Source: Pseudomonadota bacterium | Lineage (GTDB): Bacteria > Pseudomonadota > Gammaproteobacteria > Xanthomonadales > Xanthomonadaceae | Length of the DNA stretch: 46,665 nt | Direction of reading: 5' to 3' | NCBI GenBank assembly: GCA_023388355.1 | Contig: JAEWGI010000013.1 | Coordinates: 1-46,665, forward strand | Shown: positions 37,816 to 46,004 of the stretch, piece by piece | Layout of the letters: the number at the start of each line of letters is the position of its first letter | How positions within the stretch are numbered: position 1 is the stretch's first letter | The notes under the pieces: model-generated | Databases searched by the model: none | Told to the model about the DNA's origin: nothing | The model's input: only the letters and a program-made list of their open reading frames with translations | Made by a program: the position numbers and the translations under genes

Positions 37816-39003
37816 ATGGGCGAGAATCGCCCCATCCCCGACGCCGCGCACGCCATGCCCTTCCCCGACGAATCGAGCCACCTGGCCTGCACCGGCCACC
37901 ACGCCTGGACCTCGGCCGCAATCCGGCGGATCGAGGCCGACTTCAACCGCTCGGCCGACACCCACCTGATCCCGCTGGCTTTGCCCGGCTTTCCTGGCAT
38001 CGACGTCTACTTCAAGGACGAATCGAGCCATCCCACCGGCAGCCTCAAGCACCGCCTGGCGCGCTCGCTGTTCCTGTACGCGCTTGCCAACGGCTGGCTG
38101 CGCGCCGGCAGCACGGTGGTGGAGGCGTCGAGTGGTTCGACCGCGGTCTCGGAGGCGTATTTCGCGCGCCTGCTGGGGCTGGAGTTCGTGGCGGTGATCC
38201 CGGCCTCGACCTCGCCCGAGAAGATCGCAGCGATCGAGTTCCACGGCGGGCGCTGCCACCTGGTGCGCGAAGCGCGCGACATCGCCGCCGAGTCGGCGCG
38301 GCTGGCGCGCGCCAGCGGCGGCCACTTCATGGACCAGTTCACCTACGCCGAGCGTGCCACCGACTGGCGCGCCAACAACAACATCGCCGAATCGATCTTC
38401 CGGCAGATGGAACATGAGCCGCACCCGGTGCCGGCGTGGGTGGTGTGCAGCGCCGGTACCGGCGGCACCAGCGCCACCATCGGCCGCTACGCGAGCTATC
38501 GCGGGTTCGCCACGCGGGTGCTGTGCGCTGATCCGGAGCATTCGGCCTTCCACGGCCATTACGCCGCGCTGGCGCAGGGAACCGCCGCCCCGCAGGCGGC
38601 GGCAGGGCCTTCGCGGATCGAGGGCATCGGCCGGCCGACGCCGGAGCCGAGCTTCATCGCCGGCTGCGTCGATGCGATGCTCAAGGTGCCCGACGCGCTG
38701 AGCCTGGCGGGAATGCGCTACGTCAACCGGCGGCTCGGGCGCCGCGTCGGCGGCTCCACCGGCACCAACTTCGTCGGCGTGCTGGCGGTGGCGCAGGCGA
38801 TGTGCGCACGCGGCGAGGCCGGATCGATCGTCACCATCCTGTGCGACGGCGGCGAGCGCTACGCCCACAGCTACTACAACCCGGGCTGGTATGCCGCCGA
38901 AGGCATCGACATCGAGACCGCCGACCGCGTGATCGGCGCAGTCGCCGACAGCGGCGGCGCCCTGCCCGACCTGCAGCCGGCGTCCCGGCACTGCGGGACA
39001 TGA
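37816..39003 (+). CDS. PLP-dependent cysteine desulfhydrase/synthase family protein (Cds1-like)
   Basis: This 395-residue fold-type II PLP enzyme has the Lys in DESSHPTGSLKHRLARSLF, the substrate loop VVEASSGSTAVSEAYFARLLGL, ATDWRANNNIAESIFRQM, CSAGTGGTSATIGRY and the C-terminal RVGGSTGTNF with LCDGGERY. The whole pattern fits Cds1-type L-cysteine desulfhydrases, which release sulfide, rather than CysK (whose loop is TSGNTG). The start is uncertain: I used the ATG of MGENRP; the ATG of MPFPDE is 39 bp inside. It lies 62 bp after the CcsA-like gene, possibly in the same transcript. Activity is inferred from the family. Confidence 0.87.
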   Translation: MGENRPIPDAAHAMPFPDESSHLACTGHHAWTSAAIRRIEADFNRSADTHLIPLALPGFPGIDVYFKDESSHPTGSLKHRLARSLFLYALANGWLRAGSTVVEASSGSTAVSEAYFARLLGLEFVAVIPASTSPEKIAAIEFHGGRCHLVREARDIAAESARLARASGGHFMDQFTYAERATDWRANNNIAESIFRQMEHEPHPVPAWVVCSAGTGGTSATIGRYASYRGFATRVLCADPEHSAFHGHYAALAQGTAAPQAAAGPSRIEGIGRPTPEPSFIAGCVDAMLKVPDALSLAGMRYVNRRLGRRVGGSTGTNFVGVLAVAQAMCARGEAGSIVTILCDGGERYAHSYYNPGWYAAEGIDIETADRVIGAVADSGGALPDLQPASRHCGT

Positions 39004-39048
39004 CGCCGCATCCACCGCGACTGCAGGAGCGCCGCTGGGCGTGATCCG

Positions 39049-40425
39049 CTACACGTGATCCAGCGCGTCGGCCAGCCGCTCGACCGCGATCACCTCCATG
39101 CCCTTGTAGGTGCCGGCCTTCGGCGCGTTGGCCCTGGGCACGATCGCGCGCAGGAAGCCGTGGGTGGCGGCTTCCTTCAGCCGCTCCTCGCCGTTGGGCA
39201 CGGGGCGGATCTCGCCGGACAGGCCGACTTCGCCGAACGCGATCGTCTTCTCCGGCAGCGGCGCATCGCGCAGCGAGGACAGCACCGCCAGCAGTACCGG
39301 CAGGTCGGCCGCGGTTTCCTGGACGCGGATGCCGCCCACCACGTTGACGAACACGTCCTGGTCGCCGGTCGTGATCCCGCCGTGGCGATGCAGCACCGCC
39401 AGCAGCATCGCCATGCGGTTGCCTTCCAGCCCCACCGCGACCCGGCGCGGATTGGACAGCGGCGAGGCGTCGACCAGCGCCTGCACCTCGACCAGCAGCG
39501 GCCGCGTGCCCTCCCGGGTGACCATCACGCAGCTGCCGGGCTGCTGCGCGCTGCCGCCGGACAGGAAGATCGCGGAAGGGTTCGGGACTTCCTTGAGCCC
39601 CTTGTCGCCCATCGCGAACACGCCCAGCTCGTTGACCGCGCCGAAGCGGTTCTTGAACGCGCGCAGCACCCGGAAGCGGCTGCCCGAGTCCCCCTCGAAG
39701 TACAGCACCGCATCGACCATGTGCTCGAGCACGCGCGGCCCGGCGATGCCGCCTTCCTTGGTCACGTGGCCCACCAGGAACACCGCGGTCCCGGTCTCCT
39801 TGGCGTAGCGCACCAGACGCGCCGCGCTCTCGCGTACCTGGCTGACCGAGCCGGGTGCGGCGGTGAGCGATTCGGTCCACAGCGTCTGCACCGAATCGGC
39901 CACGATGATGCGCGGCCGCAGCTTCGCGGCCTGGTCGAGGATGCGCTCGATCCCGGTCTCGGCCAGCGCGTTCAGCCCGTCCAGCGGCAGGCCCAGGCGC
40001 GATGCGCGGCCGGCCACCTGGCCCAGCGATTCCTCGCCGGTCACGTACAGTCCCGGAAGCGACGAGGCCATCGCGGCCACCGCCTGCAGCAGCAGGGTCG
40101 ACTTGCCGATCCCGGGATCGCCGCCCACCAGCACCACCGCGCCCGCCACCAGGCCGCCGCCAAGCACCCGGTCGAATTCGCCGATGCCGGTGGACACGCG
40201 CACGTCCTCGCCCTGCTGCACGTCGCGCAGCGCGGTGACCTTGGGCGGATCGACCTTGCCGGCCCAGCCGCTGCGCCGCGAAGCGGGCGATTTCACCGCC
40301 GCCGCGGTCTCCAGCACGATCTCCGACAGCGCGTCCCAGGCGCCGCACGCGCCGCACTGGCCCTGCCACTTGCTGAAATCCGCGCCGCATTCGGCGCACA
40401 CGTAGGCTGTCCGCGCCTTGGCCAT
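39049..40425 (-). CDS. radA: DNA repair protein RadA/Sms
   Basis: This 458-residue protein is a DnaB-like branch-migration helicase used in recombinational repair. It has an N-terminal zinc finger (CAECG...CGACG), the RecA-like ATPase with Walker A GGDPGIGKSTLLLQ, the RadA-specific KNRFG motif in FKNRFGAVNELGVFAM, and a C-terminal Lon-like domain with GGIRVQETAADL. Normal length (E. coli 460). It is divergent from the GMC oxidoreductase gene, with 86 bp between them. Its stop codon lies 46 bp from the end of the convergent Cds1-like gene. Confidence 0.97.
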   Translation of the reverse strand: MAKARTAYVCAECGADFSKWQGQCGACGAWDALSEIVLETAAAVKSPASRRSGWAGKVDPPKVTALRDVQQGEDVRVSTGIGEFDRVLGGGLVAGAVVLVGGDPGIGKSTLLLQAVAAMASSLPGLYVTGEESLGQVAGRASRLGLPLDGLNALAETGIERILDQAAKLRPRIIVADSVQTLWTESLTAAPGSVSQVRESAARLVRYAKETGTAVFLVGHVTKEGGIAGPRVLEHMVDAVLYFEGDSGSRFRVLRAFKNRFGAVNELGVFAMGDKGLKEVPNPSAIFLSGGSAQQPGSCVMVTREGTRPLLVEVQALVDASPLSNPRRVAVGLEGNRMAMLLAVLHRHGGITTGDQDVFVNVVGGIRVQETAADLPVLLAVLSSLRDAPLPEKTIAFGEVGLSGEIRPVPNGEERLKEAATHGFLRAIVPRANAPKAGTYKGMEVIAVERLADALDHV

Positions 40426-40511
40426 ATTTTCGTAGACACTCCTGATCCGGCTTCCAGCGTACCGGAGTCGAGTCCCGGCAGCCGAGACTGCCCCGCCAGG
40501 GAACCAGGCCA

Positions 40512-42185
40512 GTGATCGAAGATTTCCGTTCAGCCTCCTGCCCGACTGCGCTGGCCGCGGATGTCTGCATCATCGGCGCGGGCCCTGCGGGAATCAGCCT
40601 TGCCACCGCCCTGGCCGGCACGCCCTGGACCGTGATGCTGCTCGAAGGCGGCGGACAGCGCGGCGAGGCCTCCAGCCAGGCCCTGTACGAAGGCGAGTCG
40701 GTCGGCCCCTATGCCCTCGATCCGGCCCAGTGCCGGCTGCGCGCGCTCGGCGGCGCCACCCGCGTCTGGGGCGGCGGCTGCATTCCCATGAGCTCGGCCG
40801 AGATGGCGCGACGCGACTGGGTGCCGGACAGCGGTTGGCCGATCGGCTGGAACGAGCTTGCTCCCTGGTACGAGCGCGCGGGCCAGGTGTGCCGGATCGA
40901 GCCGGGCGCGTTCGACGACGGCAACTTCCACATCGATCCTGCCCACGCCGACAGCACGCCGCCACTGCCCCACATCCACAGCCGCATCAGCCGCAGCAGC
41001 ACGATCGATTTCGGCCACGCGTATCGCGACCTGCTGCGCAAGGACCGCGGCGTCCGCCTGCTCCTGCATGCCAACCTGCTGCGGCTCGAGGCCACCGAGG
41101 ATGCCGGGGCGGTGCGCAGCGCGCTGATCGGCAGCATCGACGGGCGTCGTGGCCAGGTCCGCGCGCGCTACTTCGTACTCGCGGCCGGCGGGCTGGAGAA
41201 CGCGCGCCTGCTGCTGCTGTCCGACGACGTGGCCAGCAGCGGCCTGGGCAACGACCGCGACCTGGTCGGGCGCTACTTCATGGACCATCCGCGCTGCCAC
41301 ATCGGGACCGTCCGGTGCAGCGACGCGGCCCACCGGGCGCGGCGCCACACCAGGCCGCGCGATCCCTGCCCCAGCCCCTTCTACCCCCACATCAGCCTGA
41401 CCGATTCGGCCCAGCGCAGCCATCGCCTGCTGCATGCGCGCGCGCGGGAGTTCGCTGTCGAGCGCGATGCGCCAAAGGGCGTGGCGTCGCTGCGCGCACT
41501 GCGCGCCTCGCTGCGCGGGCCGCGCGCGCCGGACGAGGGCGCGCGCGTGGAAGCCCGCCTGCTCGACGCGCTGGAGCAGGACCTGCCGATGACGACTGCC
41601 CCCGTCGGCACCGGCAGCACCGGACGCCTGGCGCTGCGCACCATGCTCAACGCCGGTGACGTGGCCGGGGCGGCGCTGCGCAAGCTGGCCCACCGCGGCG
41701 CGGTGGAGACCGACCGGCTTGAGATCGTCGGTTATTTCGAACAGGCGCCCAATCGCGACAGCCGGGTCAGCCTGTCCGACCGGCGCGACGCGCTCGGCCT
41801 GCGCCGGATCCGCGTCGACTGGCGCATGGGCGAGCTCGACAAGGCCAGCATCCGGTCCGGTTCCGGCCTGATCGGCAGCGATGTCGCCGCGCGCTTCGGC
41901 GGCCGCCTGGAACCGGCCGCCTGGCTGCAGGAGCCGACCGCGCCCCCGCCGCTGCACGGCACCGCCCACCACCTCGGCACCACCCGGATGTCGGACTCGC
42001 CCGCCAGCGGCGTGGTCGACCCCCAGTGCCGCGTGCACGGCATCGACAATCTCTACGTCGCCGGCAGCTCGGTCTTCCCCACCGGCGGCTGGAGCTTTCC
42101 CACCTTCACCATCGTCGCCCTGGCCCTGCGCATCGCCGACCAGCTGCGGACGCGGCTGGCGGACATGTCGATGCTGGGGCTGTAG
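40512..42185 (+). CDS. GMC-family FAD-dependent oxidoreductase
   Basis: This 557-residue flavoprotein has the N-terminal FAD motif CIIGAGPAGISLA, LRALGGATRVWGGGCIPM (the GMC substrate/FAD region), FVLAAGGLENARLLLLS, and the C-terminal GMC half with TAHHLGTTRM and NLYVAGSSVFPTGGWSFPTFTIVALALRIAD. The catalytic His is probably one of the adjacent pair in TAHHLG. It begins at GTG; AGGGA lies 9 nt before it. There is no signal peptide. GMC enzymes oxidise alcohols, sugars or sterols; the substrate is unknown and no partner subunit is adjacent. Confidence 0.9.
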   Translation: MIEDFRSASCPTALAADVCIIGAGPAGISLATALAGTPWTVMLLEGGGQRGEASSQALYEGESVGPYALDPAQCRLRALGGATRVWGGGCIPMSSAEMARRDWVPDSGWPIGWNELAPWYERAGQVCRIEPGAFDDGNFHIDPAHADSTPPLPHIHSRISRSSTIDFGHAYRDLLRKDRGVRLLLHANLLRLEATEDAGAVRSALIGSIDGRRGQVRARYFVLAAGGLENARLLLLSDDVASSGLGNDRDLVGRYFMDHPRCHIGTVRCSDAAHRARRHTRPRDPCPSPFYPHISLTDSAQRSHRLLHARAREFAVERDAPKGVASLRALRASLRGPRAPDEGARVEARLLDALEQDLPMTTAPVGTGSTGRLALRTMLNAGDVAGAALRKLAHRGAVETDRLEIVGYFEQAPNRDSRVSLSDRRDALGLRRIRVDWRMGELDKASIRSGSGLIGSDVAARFGGRLEPAAWLQEPTAPPPLHGTAHHLGTTRMSDSPASGVVDPQCRVHGIDNLYVAGSSVFPTGGWSFPTFTIVALALRIADQLRTRLADMSMLGL

Positions 42186-42234
42186 CGCCGTCCTTTGACC
42201 CGCCCGCCCCCAGCCCCTAGAATCTGCGGCCCTT

Positions 42235-42310
42235 GCCGGAATAGCTCAGTTGGTAGAGCGGCGCATTCGTAATGCGTAGGTCGCAGGTTCGACTCCTGTT
42301 TCCGGCACCA
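42235..42310 (+). tRNA. tRNA-Thr (anticodon CGT)
   Basis: This is a 76-nt cloverleaf: acceptor GCCGGAA/TTCCGGC, D-arm GCTC/GAGC, anticodon stem GCGCA/TGCGT with loop TTCGTAA giving CGT (reads ACG), T-arm GCAGG-TTCGACT-CCTGT and an encoded CCA. A terminator follows 10 bp later. tRNA 3' ends are common integration sites, but no attachment-site duplicate is seen nearby. Confidence 0.96.
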
Positions 42311-42319
42311 GGCACCAGA

Positions 42320-42349
42320 CCCCGGCAAGCTCGGCTTTCCGGGGTTTTT
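42320..42349 (+). terminator. Rho-independent terminator after tRNA-Thr
   Basis: The stem CCCCGG/CCGGGG (42320-42325 and 42339-42344) has a loop that contains an internal short pair (AAGC/GCTT) and is followed by five Ts (42345-42349). Confidence 0.85.
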
Positions 42350-42435
42350 CATGGGCGATCCCCGGCCGACAGGGCACGGCGTCTGCCGGAAGCCGCGCGG
42401 GTCTTCTCCCGACCAGGCCCGGCAACGCGAACGTC

Positions 42436-42702
42436 TCAGCGGTAGACCGGGGTGACCGATGCGTTGAGGTGCGCGGATTCGAGCAGGTTGCGCAGGCGCA
42501 TTTCCACTCCTTGCAGGTCGGGCAGTTCGCGCGATGCGTACAGCGTGTACACCGGCCGACCCTCGCGATGGGATTCCTTGCGCTCGACGCCGACATTGGG
42601 GGTGCCGCTCGCGCGGCGCCACAGATCGGTCAGCGCCGCCGGGCCGATGCTGCGACCTCCGGACAGCGTAAACGTGAACACCGCGACCTGATGGTTCGCC
42701 AT
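42436..42702 (-). CDS. Conserved-looking small protein of unknown function
   Basis: This gene encodes an 88-residue protein. GGAGGAGAG lies about 6 nt before the ATG, and the translated composition is balanced, with predicted beta strand (QVAVFTFTLS, RPVYTLYAS) and helix (LQGVEMRLRNLLESA) segments. I do not recognise the family. There is no membrane segment, signal or metal-binding cluster. It sits between tRNA-Thr and the small-gene cluster and is convergent with the tRNA. Confidence 0.6.
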   Translation of the reverse strand: MANHQVAVFTFTLSGGRSIGPAALTDLWRRASGTPNVGVERKESHREGRPVYTLYASRELPDLQGVEMRLRNLLESAHLNASVTPVYR

Positions 42703-43072
42703 GACTCTCCTCCATGTGGAGTCCCGAGTATGTGCCCAAACGCATGCGCCGCGTTGAATTCCGCGCGTTCAGGCCTGCGGGCCCGCGATGGCGTAGGATG
42801 GAGCAGCAAGATCGCCAATTCCTGCGCCTGCGCGACTGTCGCCCTCGTCGCCCGCCGCGCTTCTCCCATACCGCGTCACCGGTCTGTTCCTGCGCCGGAA
42901 ACGCCGCTCCCCGGAGCTTCATGCACGGCTGCTTCCAGCTTTCCATTGCAACGCCGGCCATGCCGGTTCCCGACGCATGCGCCGCAAGCCGCCCGCGTTT
43001 CCGGCATGGTGTCCGTGCCACGCAGGTAGGCGTGGCGAACCGGGCAGGACGCGTGCAGTGCAGGACGGCCCG
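42703..43072. other. Intergenic region without a supported gene
   Basis: This 370-bp gap separates two divergent small genes. The open frames that cross it have the skewed Arg/Ala/Pro composition of GC-rich non-coding frames and no ribosome-binding site. I see no tRNA, repeat or strong hairpin. Confidence 0.5.
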
Positions 43073-43372
43073 ATGACCACCCCCTCTCTGTGCGAGCGCT
43101 GTGATGCGGTCTGCTGCCGCCTGACCGTGGTCCTGCAGGATGGCGACCGGATTGCGCCGCACATGACCACGTTCCGCGACGGCCTGTACGTGATGGCGCG
43201 CGACGAGGAAGGCTGGTGCGTGGCGCTGGATTCGGCGCACATGCGCTGCGGCGTCTATGACACGCGTCCGGAGGTGTGCCGACGGTTCGCGATGTCCGGA
43301 CCCTACTGCCTCGAACTGCGTTCCGACTATCGCGAGCGCACGCTTCGCGGCATTCCCCTGCAGCTGCATTGA
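43073..43372 (+). CDS. YkgJ-family cysteine-cluster protein
   Basis: This 99-residue protein carries eight cysteines: C7, C10, C14 and C15 (CERCDAVCC), then C49, C59, C69 and C79 (in GWCVAL, MRCGVYDTRPEVCRRF and YCLEL). The CxxCxxxCC-to-CxVYxxRPxxCRxF pattern is that of the YkgJ (CxxCxxCC) family, thought to bind zinc or an iron-sulfur cluster; its role is unknown. Start chosen at the ATG giving the usual N-terminus. It is followed by two small genes with 11- and 18-bp gaps, so it is likely the head of a small operon. Confidence 0.85.
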   Translation: MTTPSLCERCDAVCCRLTVVLQDGDRIAPHMTTFRDGLYVMARDEEGWCVALDSAHMRCGVYDTRPEVCRRFAMSGPYCLELRSDYRERTLRGIPLQLH

Positions 43373-43383
43373 CCGGAGTTACC

Positions 43384-43629
43384 ATGGCAACCCGCAAGCC
43401 GGATTCCCCCGCCGCCGCGCGCCCCATCGCGCCCTCCGGCACCACCCATCTGTTCACCCAGCGCGAGCGCAAGCGCGCCCCGGCGATGACCAGCGAGCGC
43501 ATCGCGGACGACCTGGCTGCATTCCGCAGCAATGGTGGCAAGATCGAGGTCCTGGGCACGACCCGGTCGCTGAAGAAGATCGGAGTCGAGCCTGCACTGG
43601 CGCCCCGCACCACCCGCAATCCCGCCTGA
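43384..43629 (+). CDS. Small protein of unknown function
   Basis: This gene encodes an 81-residue protein, with GGAG shortly before the ATG. The N-terminal half is basic and Pro/Ala-rich (MATRKPDSPAAARPIAPSG) and probably disordered. The C-terminal half has a more ordered look, with IADDLAAFRSNGGKIEVLGTT. I do not recognise a domain. It stands between the YkgJ-type gene and a basic small protein and is probably co-transcribed with both. Confidence 0.6.
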   Translation: MATRKPDSPAAARPIAPSGTTHLFTQRERKRAPAMTSERIADDLAAFRSNGGKIEVLGTTRSLKKIGVEPALAPRTTRNPA

Positions 43630-43647
43630 CCAATAAGGAGACCGCAC

Positions 43648-43872
43648 TTGGCAAGGGTCAATTACGCATTCGAGAAACGTCAACGCGAGCTTGCGAAGAA
43701 GCGCAAGCAGGATGCCAAGGACGCGCGCAAGCGCGAGGCCCGCGAAGCGGCCGGCGACGCCGCCGCCGCGCCCGAGCCTGAAACCGCTCCCGCGGCCGAC
43801 AGCGGGCCGGCGCCGACCACCGACGAGAATGCGGCCGCGGCGCCGCGGATACACCGTCGCCCGGCTTCCTGA
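43648..43872 (+). CDS. Small basic protein of unknown function
   Basis: This gene encodes a 74-residue protein that starts at TTG with AAGGAG 7 nt upstream. The N-terminus (MARVNYAFEKRQRELAKKRK) is a highly charged Lys/Arg/Glu helix that I recognise from many short gammaproteobacterial proteins annotated as hypothetical. The remainder is Ala/Pro/Glu-rich and disordered. It might be a nucleic-acid- or ribosome-associated protein, but nothing in the sequence proves this. Confidence 0.7.
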   Translation: MARVNYAFEKRQRELAKKRKQDAKDARKREAREAAGDAAAAPEPETAPAADSGPAPTTDENAAAAPRIHRRPAS

Positions 43873-43985
43873 GCCGACGGCCACGCCCTGCAGGACGGTC
43901 GGACCCCCGGCGTACGCGGCAGCCGCGCCGCCGCTGCCGCGATTCCGGCACGTATCGCCCGGAACCGTGGAACCGTACGCCAGCC

Positions 43986-44933
43986 TCAGTCCAGCAGCTG
44001 CAGCCGCAGTTCCTTGGGCAGCGCGAACACCATGCTTTCCGGTTCGCCCGCCAGTTCGCGCACCGTGCCGGCGCCAAGCTCGCGCAGGCGCGCCAGCACG
44101 CCCTGGACCAGCACGTCGGGCGCAGAGGCTCCGGCGGTCACGCCGACGTGGCGGCGGCCGGCCACCCACTCCGGGTCGATCTCGGCGGCGCCGTCGATCA
44201 GGTAGGCCTCCACTCCGTCACGCTCGGCCAGTTCGCGCAGGCGGTTGGAGTTGGAACTGTTGGGTGAGCCGACCACCAGCACCAGGTCGCACTGCCGGGC
44301 CAGTTCGCGCACCGCGTCCTGGCGGTTCTGGGTGGCGTAGCAGATGTCGTCCTTGCGTGGGCCCCCGATGCTGGGAAAGCGCGTACGCAATGCATCGATC
44401 ACGCGGCTGGTGTCATCCATGGACAGCGTGGTCTGGGTCACGAAGGCCAGGGATTCGGGGTTGCGCACCTGTAGCTGAGCAACGTCCTCCTCGTCTTCTA
44501 CCAGATAGATCGAGCCGCCATTGGCGGTGTCGTACTGCCCCATGGTGCCTTCGACTTCCGGGTGTCCATGATGGCCGATCAGGATGCACTCGCGGCCTTC
44601 GCGGCTGTACTTGGTGACTTCCAGATGAACCTTGGTCACCAGCGGACAGGTCGCGTCGAACACCTTCAGGCCGCGTTTGTCCGCTTCCATCCGTACTGCC
44701 TGGGACACACCGTGGGCGCTGAAGATAACGATGAAGCCATCCGGCACCTGGTCCAGCTCATCGACGAAGATCGCGCCGCGCTCGCGCAGGTCTTCCACCA
44801 CGAACTTGTTGTGCACCACTTCATGACGCACATAGATCGGCGGACCGAAGACTTCCAGGGCGCGGTTGACGATCTCGATGGCACGATCGACGCCGGCACA
44901 GAAGCCGCGGGGGTTGGCGAGTTTGATTTGCAT
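43986..44933 (-). CDS. ispH: 4-Hydroxy-3-methylbut-2-enyl diphosphate reductase IspH, mosaic of two lineages
   Basis: This 315-residue iron-sulfur enzyme makes IPP and DMAPP in the last step of the MEP isoprenoid pathway. Its three cluster Cys are C12 (NPRGFCAG), C96 (DATCPLVTK) and C198 (DICYATQ); the conserved [10 protein letters not shown] and TAGAS motifs are present, so it should be functional. The N-terminal 200 residues (for example [11 protein letters not shown] and [13 protein letters not shown]) read as Pseudomonas IspH. The last 75 or so ([32 protein letters not shown]) read as Xanthomonad IspH. Base composition shifts at the same place, from very GC-rich codons (43986-44220) to moderately GC-rich ones (beyond about 44340). 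The gene is thus a hybrid by descent or by assembly. Confidence 0.95.
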   Translation of the reverse strand: MQIKLANPRGFCAGVDRAIEIVNRALEVFGPPIYVRHEVVHNKFVVEDLRERGAIFVDELDQVPDGFIVIFSAHGVSQAVRMEADKRGLKVFDATCPLVTKVHLEVTKYSREGRECILIGHHGHPEVEGTMGQYDTANGGSIYLVEDEEDVAQLQVRNPESLAFVTQTTLSMDDTSRVIDALRTRFPSIGGPRKDDICYATQNRQDAVRELARQCDLVLVVGSPNSSNSNRLRELAERDGVEAYLIDGAAEIDPEWVAGRRHVGVTAGASAPDVLVQGVLARLRELGAGTVRELAGEPESMVFALPKELRLQLLD

Positions 44934-44972
44934 GCGGGTCTCTCAGTGCGTGGCACGCGGGGTGGATGACAG

Positions 44973-45040
44973 TTAGGGTGGAGGCGCCTCTTACCTCCAC
45001 CATGGCGGCCTGCGGTGGATCGGTGAAGCGTGATCCACCC
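44973..45040. repeat. Two REP-like hairpins between ispH and fkpB
   Basis: Two adjacent inverted repeats, GGTGGAGG/CCTCCACC (44977-44984 and 44994-45001) and GGTGGATC/GATCCACC (45014-45021 and 45032-45039), lie within TTAGGGTGGA... and ...GATCCACCCTA. The TAGGGTGGA-type core is familiar as an extragenic repeat of Pseudomonas stutzeri-like genomes and is unlike the GTAGGAGCGG type at 10458. They separate fkpB from ispH and could act as attenuating hairpins. Confidence 0.65.
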
Positions 45041-45045
45041 TACAA

Positions 45046-45483
45046 TCAGAGCGCTTTAACGTCGATGATCTCGACTTCGAAGGCCAGAACCTTGCCTGCC
45101 AGCGGATGATTGAAATCCACGGTGACTTGTCGGTCGTTGAAGGTCTTGACCACACCCGGCAGCTCAGTCTTGGCGGCATCGTTGAAGATCACCAGCAGGC
45201 CTTCGGATAGCTCCATGCCTTCGAACTGACTACGCGGCATAACCTGTACGTTCTGTGGGTTGGGCTGGCCGAAGCCCTGCTCCGGTGCGACCTGCAGGGT
45301 GCGCTTGTCGCCCGCCTTGAGCCCGTACAGCTGCTGCTCGAAACCCGGCAGCAGATTGCCGTCGCCGACCTTGAAGGTCGCCGGCTTCTTGTCGAAGGTG
45401 CTGTCGACCACATCGCCGTTTTCCAGGCTAAGCGCGAAATGCAGGGTGACTTCCTTGTCCGGCCCAATGCGCTGTTCAGTCAT
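45046..45483 (-). CDS. fkpB: FKBP-type peptidyl-prolyl isomerase, SlpA/FkpB type
   Basis: This 145-residue proline isomerase has the SlyD/SlpA-like plan, with FKBP strands split by an insert-in-flap domain. Diagnostic sequence: HFALSLENGDVVDSTFDKKPATFKVGDGNLLPGFEQQLYGLKAGDKR region and VDFNHPLAGKVLAFEVEII near the end. It lacks the His/Cys-rich metal tail of SlyD. Its ATG overlaps the lspA stop by 4 bp (ATGA), so it is translationally coupled. The order ileS-lspA-fkpB-ispH is the usual Pseudomonas operon. Confidence 0.96.
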   Translation of the reverse strand: MTEQRIGPDKEVTLHFALSLENGDVVDSTFDKKPATFKVGDGNLLPGFEQQLYGLKAGDKRTLQVAPEQGFGQPNPQNVQVMPRSQFEGMELSEGLLVIFNDAAKTELPGVVKTFNDRQVTVDFNHPLAGKVLAFEVEIIDVKAL

Positions 45484-46004
45484 GCGGATTCTCCGGTTTT
45501 GTCGCTCTTGAACATGTCCAGCGCCAGCATCACGGCGCCGACGGTGATGGCGCTGTCGGCGATGTTGAACGCCGGGAAATACCAGCGGTTCTGCCAATGC
45601 ACCAGGATGAAGTCGACCACGTGGCCCAGCACCATGCGGTCGTAGAGATTGCCCAGCGCACCGCCCAGCACCAGGGCCAGCGCCACGGCCAGCCAGGTTT
45701 CGCTGGCCTTCAGGCGCTTCATCCAGATCACCAGCACGACGCTGACGGCAGTGGCGATGGCAGCGAAGAACCAACGTTGCCAGCCGTCGTGATCGGCCAG
45801 GAAGCTGAAGGCGGCACCGGTGTTGTAGGCCAGCGTCCAGGCGAAGTAGTCGGGAATGACCTCCACCTTCTGGTACAGGCTGAAATTGGCCTCGAACCAG
45901 TGCTTGGTCGCCTGATCGATGGCGATCACCAGCACACTGACCCAGAGCCAGGCGAGCTTGCCGAAGCGGGTGCTCATCGAATGGCTCTGCGCACTGTCAC
46001 GCAT
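45480..46004 (-). CDS. lspA: Lipoprotein signal peptidase LspA
   Basis: This 174-residue inner-membrane aspartyl protease cleaves the signal peptide of prolipoproteins after lipidation. There are four membrane helices, with the catalytic Asp residues in [18 protein letters not shown] and [12 protein letters not shown]. The chosen ATG has GAGGTG 7 nt before it and overlaps the ileS stop by 8 bp; the downstream ATG (MSTRFG, residue 10) also fits the family start and is a real alternative. The sequence reads as Pseudomonas-like. Confidence 0.96.
   Translation of the reverse strand: MRDSAQSHSMSTRFGKLAWLWVSVLVIAIDQATKHWFEANFSLYQKVEVIPDYFAWTLAYNTGAAFSFLADHDGWQRWFFAAIATAVSVVLVIWMKRLKASETWLAVALALVLGGALGNLYDRMVLGHVVDFILVHWQNRWYFPAFNIADSAITVGAVMLALDMFKSDKTGESA

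Noticed and set aside
37816..39003. Cysteine biosynthesis operon around the Cds1-like gene
   Set aside because: The neighbours are a CcsA-type membrane protein and radA, neither linked to sulfur assimilation, and the sequence fits a desulfhydrase better than CysK.
42235..42310. tRNA-Thr as the attachment site of an integrated element
   Set aside because: No integrase gene and no direct duplicate of the tRNA 3' end was seen within the following kilobases, and the flanking genes look chromosomal.
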